64,000 bases of DNA from Phreatobacter aquaticus (lineage in GTDB: Bacteria; Pseudomonadota; Alphaproteobacteria; Rhizobiales; Phreatobacteraceae), in the NCBI RefSeq assembly GCF_005160265.1, contig NZ_CP039865.1, positions 496,001-560,000 on the forward strand, given 5' to 3'. Below are positions 36,925 to 47,620 of the stretch, piece by piece; position 1 is the stretch's first letter, and every line of letters begins with the position of its first letter. Below the pieces are notes generated by a model. It was not told the DNA's origin, ran no database searches, and worked only from the letters and a program-made list of their open reading frames with translations. The translations under genes and the position numbers were made by a program.

Positions 36925-37227
36925 TTACGGCTTGATCTCGATCTCGATGAAGGCGAAGTCCTTGCCCGAGGCATTGATGATGTTGTGCTCGGCGCCTTCC
37001 TTGCGGAAATAGGGCACGTTGAGCGTCAGCGTGCTTTCCGACTGCTGGCCGCCCGGCAGTTCGGCAATCAGCTTGCCGTCGGCGAGCGGCACCACGACAT
37101 AATCCCAGCCATGGGTGTGCCAGCCGGTCTCGGCGCCATCGGTGAAGTTCCAGCGCGTCACCTTGACCTTGTCATTGTCGAGAAGGACGTCCGGGGTAGC
37201 CGGCGCGCGGCAGGTGAAATGGCTCAT
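36925..37227 (-). CDS. Small cupin-domain protein
   Basis: A 100-aa single-domain cupin. The metal-site motif appears as GWHTHGWDYVVVPL (residues ~35-48), with a later His in GAEHNI. No signal peptide. The start overlaps the stop of the upstream membrane gene (ATGA at 37224-37227), so they are coupled. Small cupins include sugar isomerases, dioxygenases and sensors; no function can be assigned here. Confidence 0.78.
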   Translation of the reverse strand: MSHFTCRAPATPDVLLDNDKVKVTRWNFTDGAETGWHTHGWDYVVVPLADGKLIAELPGGQQSESTLTLNVPYFRKEGAEHNIINASGKDFAFIEIEIKP

Positions 37228-37682
37228 GGATCGGTCCTTTCGATGCGGTCGAGCCCGGCCGAGCGGCCGGCGACGAGCCAGTAGACGATGCCGGCGGCAA
37301 GACCGGCGATGACGTAGATCAGAAGGCGCTTCGCCGTGAAGGCCGGCTCCTCGCCGAGGAGCGGATCGGGGGGGTCATCACCGGCCTGCACGACCTGCCA
37401 GGCGAGCACGCCGCCGGCCACCGCCAGCGCCAGCGCGCCATGCACGAGAACCGAGCGCCAGCGCCGCCACTCAGCGACGCACTCGACAAGGATCAGTGGC
37501 CAGAGCACGGCCGCCGCCTGGAAGGTGATGAGCCCGACAATGGCGGCCCCCGCCAGTGCATCGGGAACCCGCCCCTTGTTGAGGTCGAAGACCAGCACGA
37601 TGGCGGACGCGATGGCGAGCGCGCCGAGAAAGCCGAGCGCGACGCGGAACAGCCGGGTAGCGAGGAAGAGATAGCGATTCAT
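37224..37682 (-). CDS. 152-aa membrane protein of unknown function, coupled to the cupin
   Basis: Four predicted helices (about residues 10-32, 44-68, 80-98 and 120-140), with the start at 37682 (MNRYLFLATRLFR). It overlaps the cupin gene by four bases. The acidic loop around DDPPDPLLGEEP lies between TM3 and TM4. I recognise no family. Confidence 0.65.
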   Translation of the reverse strand: MNRYLFLATRLFRVALGFLGALAIASAIVLVFDLNKGRVPDALAGAAIVGLITFQAAAVLWPLILVECVAEWRRWRSVLVHGALALAVAGGVLAWQVVQAGDDPPDPLLGEEPAFTAKRLLIYVIAGLAAGIVYWLVAGRSAGLDRIERTDP

Positions 37683-37795
37683 CGTCGGCGACGTTAGCCG
37701 TCGGACCATCAACGGGGAAGCGCAAGGCAGGTAAGCGGGGCCGGCTTAGGCATTGTCATAAGTGTCGCGAACCGTACCGCCGGGCGGACCTGAGT

Positions 37796-37878
37796 CCCCT
37801 CCCCCCGCTTGCGGTGGGGAGGGTTAGGGTGGGGGGGTGGCTCCACCAAGCTCAAATGGCCCCCCACCCCCACCCCCA
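37796..37878. repeat. CCCTCCCCGC-type repeat, family C copy 1
   Basis: In the 273-base gap 37683-37955, a CCCCTCC...GGAGGG hairpin (CCCCCGCTTGCGGTGGGGAGGG) is followed by runs of G then C that can also pair. The same core occurs at 43552-43680 and 55805-55963. No gene is visible in this gap. Confidence 0.75.
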
Positions 37879-37955
37879 CATGCCGCTTTCGAGAAGCGCA
37901 CTGGCCTGTCGTCAGAATGACGCGCTGACAAGACCAGCGCGCGGCATGACACCCC

Positions 37956-39374
37956 TCACCGCACCACCGCGCCGTAGATCAGGTTCTTGAACAGCATGCG
38001 CGTGTGCCCGCGGTTCGACGGGCCCTGCGCCATCAGGATGCCGACGATCTGCTCGGTCGGATCGATGGTGAAGCTGGTGCCCCAGGCGCCCGCCCACATG
38101 GCGTCACCCGTCGAGCCCGGAGCCACTGCGAAGCCCTGCTGCAGGCGCACCGCGAAGCCGAGGCCGAAGCCATAGCCTGGTCCCGTCGAGGCCGCCGTGG
38201 TGCCGCCCATGCCGATCGTGTGGTTCGACAGCATGAACTCCACCCACTTCTTGGAGAGGTAGCGCCGGCCCTGGAACTCGCCGCCGTTCAGGATCATCTG
38301 GGCGAACTTGAAATAGTCCTCGGCAGTCGAGACCATGCCGGCGCCGCCCTTGAAATACTGGCCGTGATCCGCCGGGTTCTCGAAGATCCGGTAGGATTTC
38401 AGCATGGCCGCCTTCAAGGGATCGGCGTCCAGCGCCTCGGCCAGCCGCGAGCGGCGGCCCTCCGGCACGAACCAGCCCGAGTCGGCCATGCCGAGGGGAT
38501 CGAGCAGCATTTCCTTGACCAGGACGTCGAGCCGCTTGCCGGTGACCCGCTCGAGCAGCAGGCCGAGCACATCGACCGAGATCGAATATTCGAAGGCCGT
38601 GCCCGGCTGATGGGCCAGCGGGATCTGGCCGAGCCGCCGCAGCATCTCGTCGCCCGTGATGTTCTGCTCACGCGCCTCGATGTTCTGGCTGTCGTAGAGC
38701 TCCTTGATCGCCGACGAGCGCACCGAGCCCGCATAGGAGAAGCCGGATGTGTGGCGCAGCAGGTCCTGCACGGTGATCGGACGCGCCAGCGCCACGTTCT
38801 CCGTGGTGGTGGTACCGTCCGCATTGGTCCGCCGCACCTCGACCTTGAGGTCGCGCAGTTCCGTGAGCCAGGTGGTGATCGGATCGGAGAGCTTCATTTT
38901 GCCCTCCTCGATCAGCATGACCGCCACCGTCGAGACGATCGGCTTGGTCATCGACGCCAGCATGAACACCGTGTCGCGGGTCATCGGCACGGTCTTGGCG
39001 GCGTCGCGGAAGCCATGGGCCTCGAAATGCACGATGCGTCCGCCCCGCGCGATCAGCGTCACGGCGCCGGGGAACATGCCGCGGTCAACCTGCTGGGTCA
39101 TGGCAGGAGCGATGCGGCCGAGCCGCGCGCGGTCCATGCCCATGATCTGGCCACCGCCGCGCTGGTCCGGGCCGCGCCGGCCGTCCGGACCGCGCCGGTC
39201 TTCGAAGCCGCGCCCACCCTCCGAACCCTGTCGCGGGTCGAAGCCACGGGGATCATCGGGACCGCGGCCGCGCTCGAAGCCTGGGCTCGGCTGGGCGGAC
39301 GCGGCGATCGGCAGGATGGCTAGGGTGGAGACGGCAAGACAGAGCGCAGCCGCGCTCGGGCGCCAGAACGTCAT
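37956..39374 (-). CDS. Secreted serine hydrolase (beta-lactamase/class C family) with RG/D-rich linker
   Basis: A 472-aa protein starting at 39374 with GGGAGGA upstream; the longer frame runs through a repeat element. A signal peptide (MTFWRPSAAALCLAVS, ends near SAQ) is followed by about 45 residues of low-complexity Arg/Gly/Asp/Pro with repeated RG-D units. The hydrolase domain follows, with SMTK (SxxK) in FMLASMTKPI, a YSI motif in place of YxN and a C-terminal WGTSF. Substrate unknown; a true beta-lactamase role is not supported. It probably acts in the periplasm. Confidence 0.83.
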   Translation of the reverse strand: MTFWRPSAAALCLAVSTLAILPIAASAQPSPGFERGRGPDDPRGFDPRQGSEGGRGFEDRRGPDGRRGPDQRGGGQIMGMDRARLGRIAPAMTQQVDRGMFPGAVTLIARGGRIVHFEAHGFRDAAKTVPMTRDTVFMLASMTKPIVSTVAVMLIEEGKMKLSDPITTWLTELRDLKVEVRRTNADGTTTTENVALARPITVQDLLRHTSGFSYAGSVRSSAIKELYDSQNIEAREQNITGDEMLRRLGQIPLAHQPGTAFEYSISVDVLGLLLERVTGKRLDVLVKEMLLDPLGMADSGWFVPEGRRSRLAEALDADPLKAAMLKSYRIFENPADHGQYFKGGAGMVSTAEDYFKFAQMILNGGEFQGRRYLSKKWVEFMLSNHTIGMGGTTAASTGPGYGFGLGFAVRLQQGFAVAPGSTGDAMWAGAWGTSFTIDPTEQIVGILMAQGPSNRGHTRMLFKNLIYGAVVR

Positions 39375-39524
39375 GGGATCCTCCCGGGATCGTTGGGTGT
39401 CGGTCAGGCCGGTCTTGGTGCCGGCATGGACCCAAGCTGACACCCGCGAGGGCGGAAGGGTCAAGCGCAGCCTATGCAGGACAGCGCATCGCGAAGGCTC
39501 GACCGCAGGGCGGCTGTCCCCACT

Positions 39525-39616
39525 GTCATGGCCGGCCTTGTGCCGGCCATCCACGACTTTGCCTCTGCACGCAGGGCCTCAAGACGTGGATGCCCGCCAA
39601 AAGGGCGGGCATGACG
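39525..39616. repeat. Palindromic double-hairpin element, family A copy 2
   Basis: GTCATGGCCGGC-cttgt-GCCGGCCATCCACG and AAGACGTGGATGCCCGCC-aaaa-GGGCGGGCATGACG sit in the 295-base gap 39375-39669, which holds no gene. The left hairpin uses GGCCGGC where copy 1 uses ACCGGG, with compensating changes on both sides of the stem, as expected if the fold is maintained. Confidence 0.87.
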
Positions 39617-39669
39617 CGGGGAGTTTGGGAATGAAACCCCTGAACCAGGATCGCCCCTGAGGCACCGCC

Positions 39670-40932
<1,263 letters not shown>

Positions 40933-40970
40933 GGCTTTGGGGGTTCCCGGCAAGGCGCGGCCTATAACAC

Positions 40971-40996
40971 GAAAGGCCGCCCGAAGGCAGCCTTTC
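40971..40996 (-). terminator. UUCG-loop hairpin terminator after the IalB-family gene
   Basis: On the minus strand GAAAGGCTGCC-TTCG-GGCGGCCTTTC forms an 11-bp stem (one G-U pair) with a UUCG tetraloop, 60 bases past the IalB stop and 39 bases before the rlmN start. It ends with UUUC and U-containing sequence. Confidence 0.75.
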
Positions 40997-41056
40997 GACA
41001 TCTTGGCCATGACGACGGCGTGAGCCGTCGGGGATCAGGCGATCAGGCGCATGCGC

Positions 41057-41686
41057 TCAACGGCATTCCTGGGCGACGCGATCGAGCGCCTGGCCAAGGC
41101 CGTTGAGCGAATAGGTGTCGGTGGTGGTGTTGCCGCGCCCCGAGGTGGAGCGCACGGTGAGCTGGGAACCGCCGCGCATGGCGGTGATCATACGGCCCTC
41201 TTCCGCGGCGTTCTTGATCCAGGCGCCCTTCTCCTGGGTGTAGAGCGCGAAACTGGTGGTGCCGACGGTGGCGGTGGCGTCGCCGCGCAGCGCGAAGCCG
41301 AGGGTCAGCGAGATCTCGTTGCGGACATTCTCACCGGGACGCGAGGTGATGAAGAAGAAGGCCGGATCGCGCTGCAGATTGCCGGGCGCGCGGGTTTTCG
41401 GCTGGGAGGCCGCGTAGCAGACCTTGCCGCGGGCCGTGGTGGAGGTGAACACACCCCAATCACCGAACTGGGCGACAGCGGCGCCCTGCTGGCCACCGGC
41501 CGCCGAGGCGGCGGGCCTGGCCGCAGTGCCGGCGGCTGGGCGGGCTGCAGCCGCAGCGGGCCGCGCGGGCTGGGTCGCCTGCGCTGGCTGTCGCGGCTGG
41601 GTCTGCGCCTGGGCCGAGGCCTCGGTGGCAATCCCGAGGGCGAAAGCCGGAACGGCGAGAAGGGCAAGAAGACGGATTGGGCGCAT
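41057..41686 (-). CDS. Invasion-associated locus B (IalB)-family periplasmic protein
   Basis: A 209-aa exported protein. The signal peptide (MRPIRLLALLAVPAF) starts at 41686; ATGs at 41701 and 41707 are also open but lack a ribosome site. A ~40-residue Pro/Ala/Gln-rich linker is followed by the IalB domain (FGDWGVFTSTTARGKVCYAAS, split at about 70-90), with a second Cys at the C-terminal end (AQECR) that could pair with it. IalB proteins are widespread in Hyphomicrobiales; outside Bartonella their role is unclear. Confidence 0.85.
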   Translation of the reverse strand: MRPIRLLALLAVPAFALGIATEASAQAQTQPRQPAQATQPARPAAAAARPAAGTAARPAASAAGGQQGAAVAQFGDWGVFTSTTARGKVCYAASQPKTRAPGNLQRDPAFFFITSRPGENVRNEISLTLGFALRGDATATVGTTSFALYTQEKGAWIKNAAEEGRMITAMRGGSQLTVRSTSGRGNTTTDTYSLNGLGQALDRVAQECR

Positions 41687-41922
41687 CGCGTGACTCGGCA
41701 TGATCATGGGGCGCGGCAGCTCGAGGGCGCCAGAAAGGCGGCTCCGCCGGTAACACCCCGTAAGCTTTCGGAGATCAAGGTAAACATGCGGTAAAGAACG
41801 GCCTGATTCCTGACGAACGGGCGCGCAAAAGGCAAGACGGCAAAGCCTCGATCCAGCGCGTTGGATGCGCTAATCACCAGCCAAAGCGGGCAAGACGATG
41901 GCGGAACCGGTTCCCTAACGAC

Positions 41923-41949
41923 AAACGCCCGGCCAGGGACCGGGCGCTT
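41923..41949 (-). terminator. Rho-independent terminator after leuC
   Basis: On the minus strand AAGCGCCCGG and CCGGGCGTTT form a 10-bp stem with one central mismatch, followed by UUUGUCG, about 36 bases past the leuC stop. Nothing else is recognised in the gap 41687-41984. Confidence 0.7.
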
Positions 41950-41984
41950 GCAGGAATAACGCGGCAACCAGGGATGCTGGAAGG

Positions 41985-43394
41985 TCAGCCCCAGCTGCGG
42001 ATGTCGACGAAATGACCTTCGACCGCCGCCGCCGCCGCCATGATCGGCGAGACGAGGTGGGTGCGGCCCTTGTAGCCCTGACGGCCCTCGAAATTGCGGT
42101 TCGAGGTCGAGGCGCAACGCTCGCCCGGCTTCAGCTTGTCGGGGTTCATGGCGAGGCACATCGAGCAACCGGCCTCCCGCCACTCGAATCCGGCGGCGAT
42201 GAATATCTTGTCGAGGCCTTCCTGCTCGGCCTGTTCCTTGATCAGGCCGGAGCCCGGCACGATCATCGCCGAGACGGTGGAGGCCACCTTCTTGTCGCGC
42301 ACGACGCGAGCAACCTCGCGCAGATCCTCGATCCGCGAATTGGTGCAGGAACCGATGAACACCTTGTCCAGGCGGATGTCGGTGATCTTGGTGCCCGGCT
42401 TCAGGTCCATATAGTCGAGCGCGCGCCACTTGGAGCTGCGCTTGTTCTCGTCCTGGATGTCGTCGGGGTTCGGCACGGCGCCGCTGATCGAGATGACGTC
42501 CTCAGGCGAGGTGCCCCAGGTGACGATCGGCGGCAGGGCGTTGGCGTCGAGCACCACGGTGCGATCGAAATGGGCGCCCTCTTCGGTGAAGAGCGTCTCC
42601 CAGTACTTCTGCGCCATGTCCCAGGCCATGCCCTTGGGCGCCTTCGGCTTGCCCTTGAGATAGGCGTAGGTCTTCTCGTCCGGCGCGATCAGGCCGGCGC
42701 GGGCGCCACCCTCGATCGACATGTTGCAGACGGTCATGCGGCCTTCCATCGACAGCGCACGAATGGCCTCGCCCGCATATTCGATGACCGAGCCGGTGCC
42801 GCCGGCGGTGCCGATCTCGCCGATGATGGCGAGGATGATGTCCTTGGCGGTGACGCCGTCCTTCAGCTGGCCGTCGACGCGCACCAGCATGTTCTTGGCC
42901 TTGCCCTGGATCAGCGTCTGGGTGGCGAGCACATGCTCGACCTCCGACGTGCCGATGCCGTGGGCGAGCGCACCGAAGGCGCCGTGGGTGGACGTGTGGC
43001 TGTCGCCGCAGACGATCGTCGTGCCCGGCAGGGTGAAGCCCTGCTCCGGGCCGATGACATGGACGATGCCCTGGCGGATGTCGGCGGCGTCATAGTACTC
43101 GATGCCGAACTCGAGGGCGTTCTGGGCGAGCGCCTCCACCTGGGTGCGGCTTTCCTCGTCCTTGATGCCGAACTTGCGGTCGGGCGTGGTCGCGATGTTG
43201 TGGTCGACGACGGCGAGCGTCTTCTGCGGCGCGCGGACCTTGCGGCCGGTGGTGCGCAGCCCCTCGAACGCCTGCGGGCTCGTCACTTCATGGACGAGGT
43301 GGCGGTCGATATAGAGCAGCGCGGTGCCGTCTTCCTGGGTCTCGACGACATGGTCGTCCCAGATCTTGTCGTAGAGCGTGCGGGCCTTGGCCAT
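41985..43394 (-). CDS. leuC: 3-isopropylmalate dehydratase large subunit
   Basis: A 469-aa aconitase-family enzyme of leucine synthesis, converting 2-isopropylmalate to 3-isopropylmalate. Aconitase signatures are present: [35 protein letters not shown] with a cluster Cys, and ECRGAGCSMC-like [12 protein letters not shown] with the other two. Length matches LeuC (~466). The small subunit leuD is not adjacent. A terminator follows. Confidence 0.96.
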   Translation of the reverse strand: MAKARTLYDKIWDDHVVETQEDGTALLYIDRHLVHEVTSPQAFEGLRTTGRKVRAPQKTLAVVDHNIATTPDRKFGIKDEESRTQVEALAQNALEFGIEYYDAADIRQGIVHVIGPEQGFTLPGTTIVCGDSHTSTHGAFGALAHGIGTSEVEHVLATQTLIQGKAKNMLVRVDGQLKDGVTAKDIILAIIGEIGTAGGTGSVIEYAGEAIRALSMEGRMTVCNMSIEGGARAGLIAPDEKTYAYLKGKPKAPKGMAWDMAQKYWETLFTEEGAHFDRTVVLDANALPPIVTWGTSPEDVISISGAVPNPDDIQDENKRSSKWRALDYMDLKPGTKITDIRLDKVFIGSCTNSRIEDLREVARVVRDKKVASTVSAMIVPGSGLIKEQAEQEGLDKIFIAAGFEWREAGCSMCLAMNPDKLKPGERCASTSNRNFEGRQGYKGRTHLVSPIMAAAAAVEGHFVDIRSWG

Positions 43395-43551
43395 GGATTG
43401 GGCCTCCGGATCAGCAAAAGGTGGCGGGTCTCATAGCCTTGAATGGTTCTCGAGAGAAGAGGCCTCAAGACCGATGCATGGCAGAGCCGATGTGGAACAG
43501 GAGCGAGGGCTCGCTCTGGCTGCTGGCGGCTGTGACGGGGAGATGAAAGAA

Positions 43552-43680
43552 CCTCACCCCGACCCTCCCCTCACGAGGGGAGGGGGAAGGTCGCCCCTCA
43601 CCGCGACCCGACGCGCTCGCAACGGCGGCGCACTGAGCCCCCTCCCCGCTTGCGGGGAGGGTTGGGGTGGGGTGAACCCC
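43552..43680. repeat. CCCTCCCCGC-type repeat, family C copy 2
   Basis: The 292-base gap 43395-43686 holds two hairpin units: CCCTCCCCTC-acga-GGGGAGGGGG (about 43564-43585) and CCCTCCCCGC-tt-GCGGGGAGGG (about 43639-43662). They are flanked by CACCCC and GGGGTG arms that pair over a longer range. No gene is seen. The leuC promoter must lie in the remaining ~150 bases, but I cannot point to it. Confidence 0.78.
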
Positions 43681-43686
43681 GTGAGA

Positions 43687-44649
43687 TCAGACCCCGAAGC
43701 ACCAGGCGAGCACGCCCTTCTGCGCGTGCAGACGGTTCTCGGCCTCGTCGAACACCACGGATTGTGGGCCGTCCATCACCTCGTCGGTGACTTCCTCGCC
43801 GCGATGGGCCGGCAGGCAGTGCATGAACAGCGCATCCGAATTCGCCGCGCTCATCAGCTGCTTGTTGACCTGATAGGCCTTGAGGAGATTGTGCCGACGG
43901 CCGGCATCCTCGTCGCCCATCGACACCCAGCAATCCGTCACCACGCAATCGGCCGCCGCCGCCGCATGATAGGGATCGGCTGACCAGGTTACGTCGGCGC
44001 CCTCGCGCTGGGCGGCCGCGATGATCTCGCGGCGCGGGGCCAGTTCCTCGGGCGTCGCGATGTTCAGCTTGAAGCCGAAGCGCGGCGCGGCCTGGATCCA
44101 GGATCCGAGCACGTTGTTGGCGTCACCCGTCCAGGCAATGGTCTTGCCACGGATGGGGCCCCGGTGCTCCTCGAAGGTCATGATGTCGGCCATGATCTGG
44201 CAGGGATGCGACATCTTGGTGAGGCCGTTGATCACCGGCACGGTGGCCGCATCAGCCAGCTCGCGCACCGCATTGTGGTCGAGCATGCGGATCATGATCG
44301 CATCGACATAGCGCGACAGGACCCGCGCCGTGTCCGAAATCGTCTCGCCACGGCCGAGCTGCATTTCGGCGCCCGTCAGCGTGATCGTCTCGCCGCCAAG
44401 CTCGCGCATGCCGACATCGAACGACACGCGGGTGCGCGTCGAGGGCCGCTCGAAGATCATCGCCAGCACCTTGCCAGCGAGCGGCTTCTCCGCCTCCGGG
44501 GTACGGCGCGTGCGCTTCAGGTTGCGGGCGCGCTCCAGGATCGCCTTGAGCTCGCCGGCATTGAAGTCACCGATATCGATGAAATGCTTGGGGGTTCCGG
44601 TGCCGGCGCTTCCGCCGACAACGGAGAGGGACTTGGCGGGGCTGGTCAT
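43687..44649 (-). CDS. argF: Ornithine carbamoyltransferase
   Basis: A 320-aa transcarbamylase that makes citrulline from ornithine and carbamoyl phosphate. The carbamoyl-phosphate loop is STRTRVSFD, the ornithine-side motif is [11 protein letters not shown], and TWTGDAN-like AWTGDANNV is present. The start at 44649 overlaps the argD stop by four bases; the frame is open deep into argD, which is not used. The argD-argF order is common in this order of bacteria. Confidence 0.95.
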   Translation of the reverse strand: MTSPAKSLSVVGGSAGTGTPKHFIDIGDFNAGELKAILERARNLKRTRRTPEAEKPLAGKVLAMIFERPSTRTRVSFDVGMRELGGETITLTGAEMQLGRGETISDTARVLSRYVDAIMIRMLDHNAVRELADAATVPVINGLTKMSHPCQIMADIMTFEEHRGPIRGKTIAWTGDANNVLGSWIQAAPRFGFKLNIATPEELAPRREIIAAAQREGADVTWSADPYHAAAAADCVVTDCWVSMGDEDAGRRHNLLKAYQVNKQLMSAANSDALFMHCLPAHRGEEVTDEVMDGPQSVVFDEAENRLHAQKGVLAWCFGV

Positions 44650-45842
44650 TCGGCCGCTCCCCTGACAAGGCCGGCCTCGAGATGGCGCGCGGCGGTCTCC
44701 AGCCGATCGACAGCGAGTCCGATTTCCTCGTCGGTCACGGTCAGCGGCGGGATGAGGCGCAGCGCATTGTCGCCGGCCGGAACCGACAACAGGTTCTCCT
44801 TGCGCAGTTCCGCCGCGACCTCGGTATTGGCCACGACGCAATGTAGGCCGGTCAGCAGACCGAAACCGCGGACTTCGTCGAAGATCTTCGGATGGCGGTC
44901 GGCGACGCTGGCAAGCTTCTGCTTCAGAAGCAGCGACTTGCGCTGGACGTCGTCGAGGAAGCCGGGCGCCAGGACAATGTCCAGCACGGCATTGCCGACG
45001 GCCATGGCCAGCGGATTGCCGCCGAAGGTCGTGCCGTGGGTGCCGGGCGTGAAATTCGCCGCGCATTTCTCGACAGCCAGCACGGCGCCGAGCGGGAAGC
45101 CGCCGCCAATGCCCTTGGCGATCGACATGATGTCCGGCTCGATGCCGGCCCATTCATGGGCGAACAGTTTGCCGGTGCGGCCGACGCCGGACTGCACCTC
45201 ATCGAGGATCAGGAGCAGGCCGTGCTTGTCGCAGAGCTCGCGCAGATAGCGCAGCTCCTCGTTGGACACGACGCGCAAGCCGCCCTCGCCCTGGATCGGC
45301 TCGATCATCAGGGCGGCGGTGTCCGGCCCGATCATCGCCTCCAGCGCCTCATGGTCGCCGAAGGGCACCTGGTCGAAGCCCTCGACCTTCGGGCCGAAGC
45401 CTTCCAGGTACTTCTTCTGGCCGCCGGCCGCGATGGTCGCGAGCGTGCGGCCGTGGAAGGCGCCCTCGAACGTGATGATGCGGAAGCGGTTCTCCTCGCC
45501 GCGCACGGCGTGGTACTTGCGCGCCATCTTGATGGCGCCCTCGTTGGCTTCCGCACCGGAATTGCAGAACAGCACGCTGTCGGCAAAGGTCGCGTCCACC
45601 AGCCGACGGGCCAGCCGGTCGCCATCGGGCACCTGATGCAGGTTGGAGACGTGCCAGAGCTTCTTGGCCTGCTCGGTCAGCACCTCGACGAGATGGGGAT
45701 GGGCATGACCCAACGAATTGACCGCGATGCCGGAGCCGAAATCGAGCACTCGTCGCCCGTCCGCCGTCACCAGCCAGCTACCCTCGCCCCGCTCGAAAGC
45801 AAGTTCGGACCGCGCATAGTTCGGCATCAACGGGCTAATCAC
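44646..45842 (-). CDS. argD: Acetylornithine aminotransferase
   Basis: A 398-aa class III PLP aminotransferase of arginine (and possibly lysine) synthesis. It shows [41 protein letters not shown] and the PLP lysine in [15 protein letters not shown]. The start is GTG at 45842, placed five bases after a perfect AGGAGG. It overlaps argF by four bases. A promoter and a GC hairpin lie in the leader (45922-45980). Confidence 0.94.
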   Translation of the reverse strand: MISPLMPNYARSELAFERGEGSWLVTADGRRVLDFGSGIAVNSLGHAHPHLVEVLTEQAKKLWHVSNLHQVPDGDRLARRLVDATFADSVLFCNSGAEANEGAIKMARKYHAVRGEENRFRIITFEGAFHGRTLATIAAGGQKKYLEGFGPKVEGFDQVPFGDHEALEAMIGPDTAALMIEPIQGEGGLRVVSNEELRYLRELCDKHGLLLILDEVQSGVGRTGKLFAHEWAGIEPDIMSIAKGIGGGFPLGAVLAVEKCAANFTPGTHGTTFGGNPLAMAVGNAVLDIVLAPGFLDDVQRKSLLLKQKLASVADRHPKIFDEVRGFGLLTGLHCVVANTEVAAELRKENLLSVPAGDNALRLIPPLTVTDEEIGLAVDRLETAARHLEAGLVRGAAE

Positions 45843-45921
45843 GTCGACCTCCTGTCGAAACTCCCGGGAGCTTCCAGATCAAACCGGTCGCCTGGAAAAC
45901 CAGACTTCCAGAAACAATACG

Positions 45922-45980
45922 GCCGCCCTCAAGGGCGGCTCGGCACTGAAATTTATGCGGTCGAGACTGGTTAAAGTCAA
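45922..45980 (-). promoter_or_regulatory. Putative argDF promoter and leader hairpin
   Basis: Reading the minus strand, TTGACT (45980-45975) and CATAAA (45957-45952) are spaced 17 bases apart, a fair sigma-70 promoter. GCCGCCC-tcaa-GGGCGGC (45922-45939) follows about 12 bases later, so the transcript would begin with this hairpin. It also lies 67 bases past the last ars gene, so it may instead, or also, be the ars operon terminator. Confidence 0.5.
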
Positions 45981-46005
45981 GATTGGCGCGGGCTGCGAAC
46001 GGCTG

Positions 46006-46410
46006 TCAGCCGCGGCGCCCCACCACCTCGCCGTCTTCCTTGACGAAGGTCTCGGGCGCCCCGTCGAGCAGTGCCAGCACCTCCTCCGAAGGCCGGCAGA
46101 GACGGGTCCCCTTCGGACTCTCGACGATGGGCCGGTTGATCAGGATCGGATGCGCCATCATGGCGTCGATCAGCTGGTCATCGGTCAGATCGGCCGCATC
46201 GAGGCCCAGTTCGGCATAGGGCGTGCCCTTTTCACGCAGAAGCGCGCGCGGCGTGAGGCCCATGGCCGCGATCAGCGACACGAGCTTCTCCCGGCTCGGC
46301 GGGGTCTTCAGATATTCGATCACCACCGGCTCCTCGCCCGCAGCCCGGATCATGGCGAGCGTGTTGCGCGAGGTGCCGCAGGAGGGGTTGTGATAGATCG
46401 TGATGGTCAT
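46006..46410 (-). CDS. arsC: Arsenate reductase, glutaredoxin-dependent type
   Basis: A 134-aa ArsC of the plasmid R773 type, which reduces arsenate to arsenite using glutaredoxin. Catalytic Cys11 is in HNPSCGTSRNTL, followed by the Arg segments LINRPIVESPKGTRLCRP (about 90-107). It is the last gene of the ars operon, and its start overlaps the aquaporin stop by four bases. It is the second, unrelated arsenate reductase in the operon. Confidence 0.92.
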   Translation of the reverse strand: MTITIYHNPSCGTSRNTLAMIRAAGEEPVVIEYLKTPPSREKLVSLIAAMGLTPRALLREKGTPYAELGLDAADLTDDQLIDAMMAHPILINRPIVESPKGTRLCRPSEEVLALLDGAPETFVKEDGEVVGRRG

Positions 46411-47093
46411 GATGACACCTTTTCATGGGTGTTCCGGGAGCCAAGAAGCCAGCCCATCACGGCAAGACCGATGAGCGCGCCGGCAAGCTCGGCGCCGATG
46501 AACCCCGGCAGATCGACCGGCCGGATGCCGGAGAACGTGTTGGTCAGCGACCGGGCGATCGCCACCGCCGGATTGGCGAAGGATGTCGAGGCGGTGAACC
46601 AGTAGGCGGCGGTGATGTAAAGGCCGACCAGCCAGGGCACCGCATGGGACGCGAAGCGGATCCCGCCCAGGATCGTCATGACCAGGCCAAAGGCGGCGAC
46701 ACTTTCCGCGAACCATTGGGCCCCGCCGGTGCGCACCTTGGTGGAGAATTCGAACAGCGGCAGCGCGAACATCAGGTGGGCGATGAGAGTTCCAGCGACG
46801 CCGCCTGCGATCTGCGCCAGCACATAAAGCCCGGCCTCGCGGACCGGCAATTCGCCCCGGACGGCGAAGACCATCGACACGGCCGGATTGAAATGGGCGC
46901 CCGAGATCGGACCGAGCAGGGTGATCAGCACCACCAGGATCGCACCGGTTGGCAGCGTATTGGCGAGGAGCGCCAGCGCCACATCGCGCGTCAGGGTCTC
47001 GGCCATGATGCCGGAGCCGACCACGGTGGCAACCAGCACCGCGGTGCCCAGCGCCTCGGCGGCGAGCCGGCGCGGCAGATCGAACACACTCAC
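46407..47093 (-). CDS. aqpS: Aquaglyceroporin of the ars operon (AqpS-type)
   Basis: A 228-aa MIP-family channel with six helices and both half-helix motifs: HFNPAVS and FANPAVA. In Sinorhizobium meliloti the AqpS channel lies in the ars operon and lets arsenite made by ArsC leave the cell. The same arrangement is seen here, with no ArsB or Acr3 pump in the operon. The start and stop both overlap neighbouring ars genes by four bases. Confidence 0.9.
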   Translation of the reverse strand: MSVFDLPRRLAAEALGTAVLVATVVGSGIMAETLTRDVALALLANTLPTGAILVVLITLLGPISGAHFNPAVSMVFAVRGELPVREAGLYVLAQIAGGVAGTLIAHLMFALPLFEFSTKVRTGGAQWFAESVAAFGLVMTILGGIRFASHAVPWLVGLYITAAYWFTASTSFANPAVAIARSLTNTFSGIRPVDLPGFIGAELAGALIGLAVMGWLLGSRNTHEKVSS

Positions 47094-47620
47094 GACCGGT
47101 CCCCACCCATGGGAGAGGTCGCACCCTCAAGCCGCCCGATCTCGTCGAGCCGGCTCTTCAGCACCATGCGATCGAGGGTGTCGAGCGGCAGCGCCACGAA
47201 GACCGAGATCCGGTTCTTCAGGTAGCGGAACGCTTCGTTGAAGGCCCGCTCCTTCTCCACCTCGCTGCCCTCGACCGCTGCCGGATCGGGAATGCCCCAA
47301 TGGGCGGTCATCGGCTGGCCCGGCCAGACCGGACAGGCCTCGCCGGCGGCATTGTCGCAGACGGTGAAGACGAAATCGAACTTCGGACCATCCTGATTGG
47401 CGAACTCGTTCCAGCTCTTCGAGCGCATGCCCTCGGTTGGATAGCCAAAGGCCTCCAGCGTCTTAAGAGCCAGGGGATTGACCACGCCCTTCGGCTGGCT
47501 GCCGGCCGAGTAGGAACGGAACCTGCCCATGCCTTCCTTGCGCAGAATGCTCTCGGCCAGGACCGACCGGGCAGTGTTGCCGGTGCAGAGAAACAGGACG
47601 TTGAAGATGCGTGTTGTCAT
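47090..47620 (-). CDS. arsC: Arsenate reductase, low-molecular-weight phosphatase type
   Basis: A 176-aa protein of the LMW protein-tyrosine-phosphatase fold. The CX5R loop is CTGNTAR (C12-R18) and GIPDPAAVEG supplies the Asp. Further Cys residues (FVFTVCDNAAGEACPVWPG) occupy the place of the redox Cys pair of the thioredoxin-linked ArsC family. The start at 47620 overlaps the arsR stop; an extension to 47677 lies inside arsR. It reduces arsenate to arsenite, redundant with the glutaredoxin-type ArsC downstream. Confidence 0.87.
   Translation of the reverse strand: MTTRIFNVLFLCTGNTARSVLAESILRKEGMGRFRSYSAGSQPKGVVNPLALKTLEAFGYPTEGMRSKSWNEFANQDGPKFDFVFTVCDNAAGEACPVWPGQPMTAHWGIPDPAAVEGSEVEKERAFNEAFRYLKNRISVFVALPLDTLDRMVLKSRLDEIGRLEGATSPMGGDRS

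Noticed and set aside
43552-43680. CRISPR-like short repeats
   Set aside because: The repeated units are inverted hairpin arms with irregular spacing, not direct repeats with uniform spacers, and no cas gene is present in the window.
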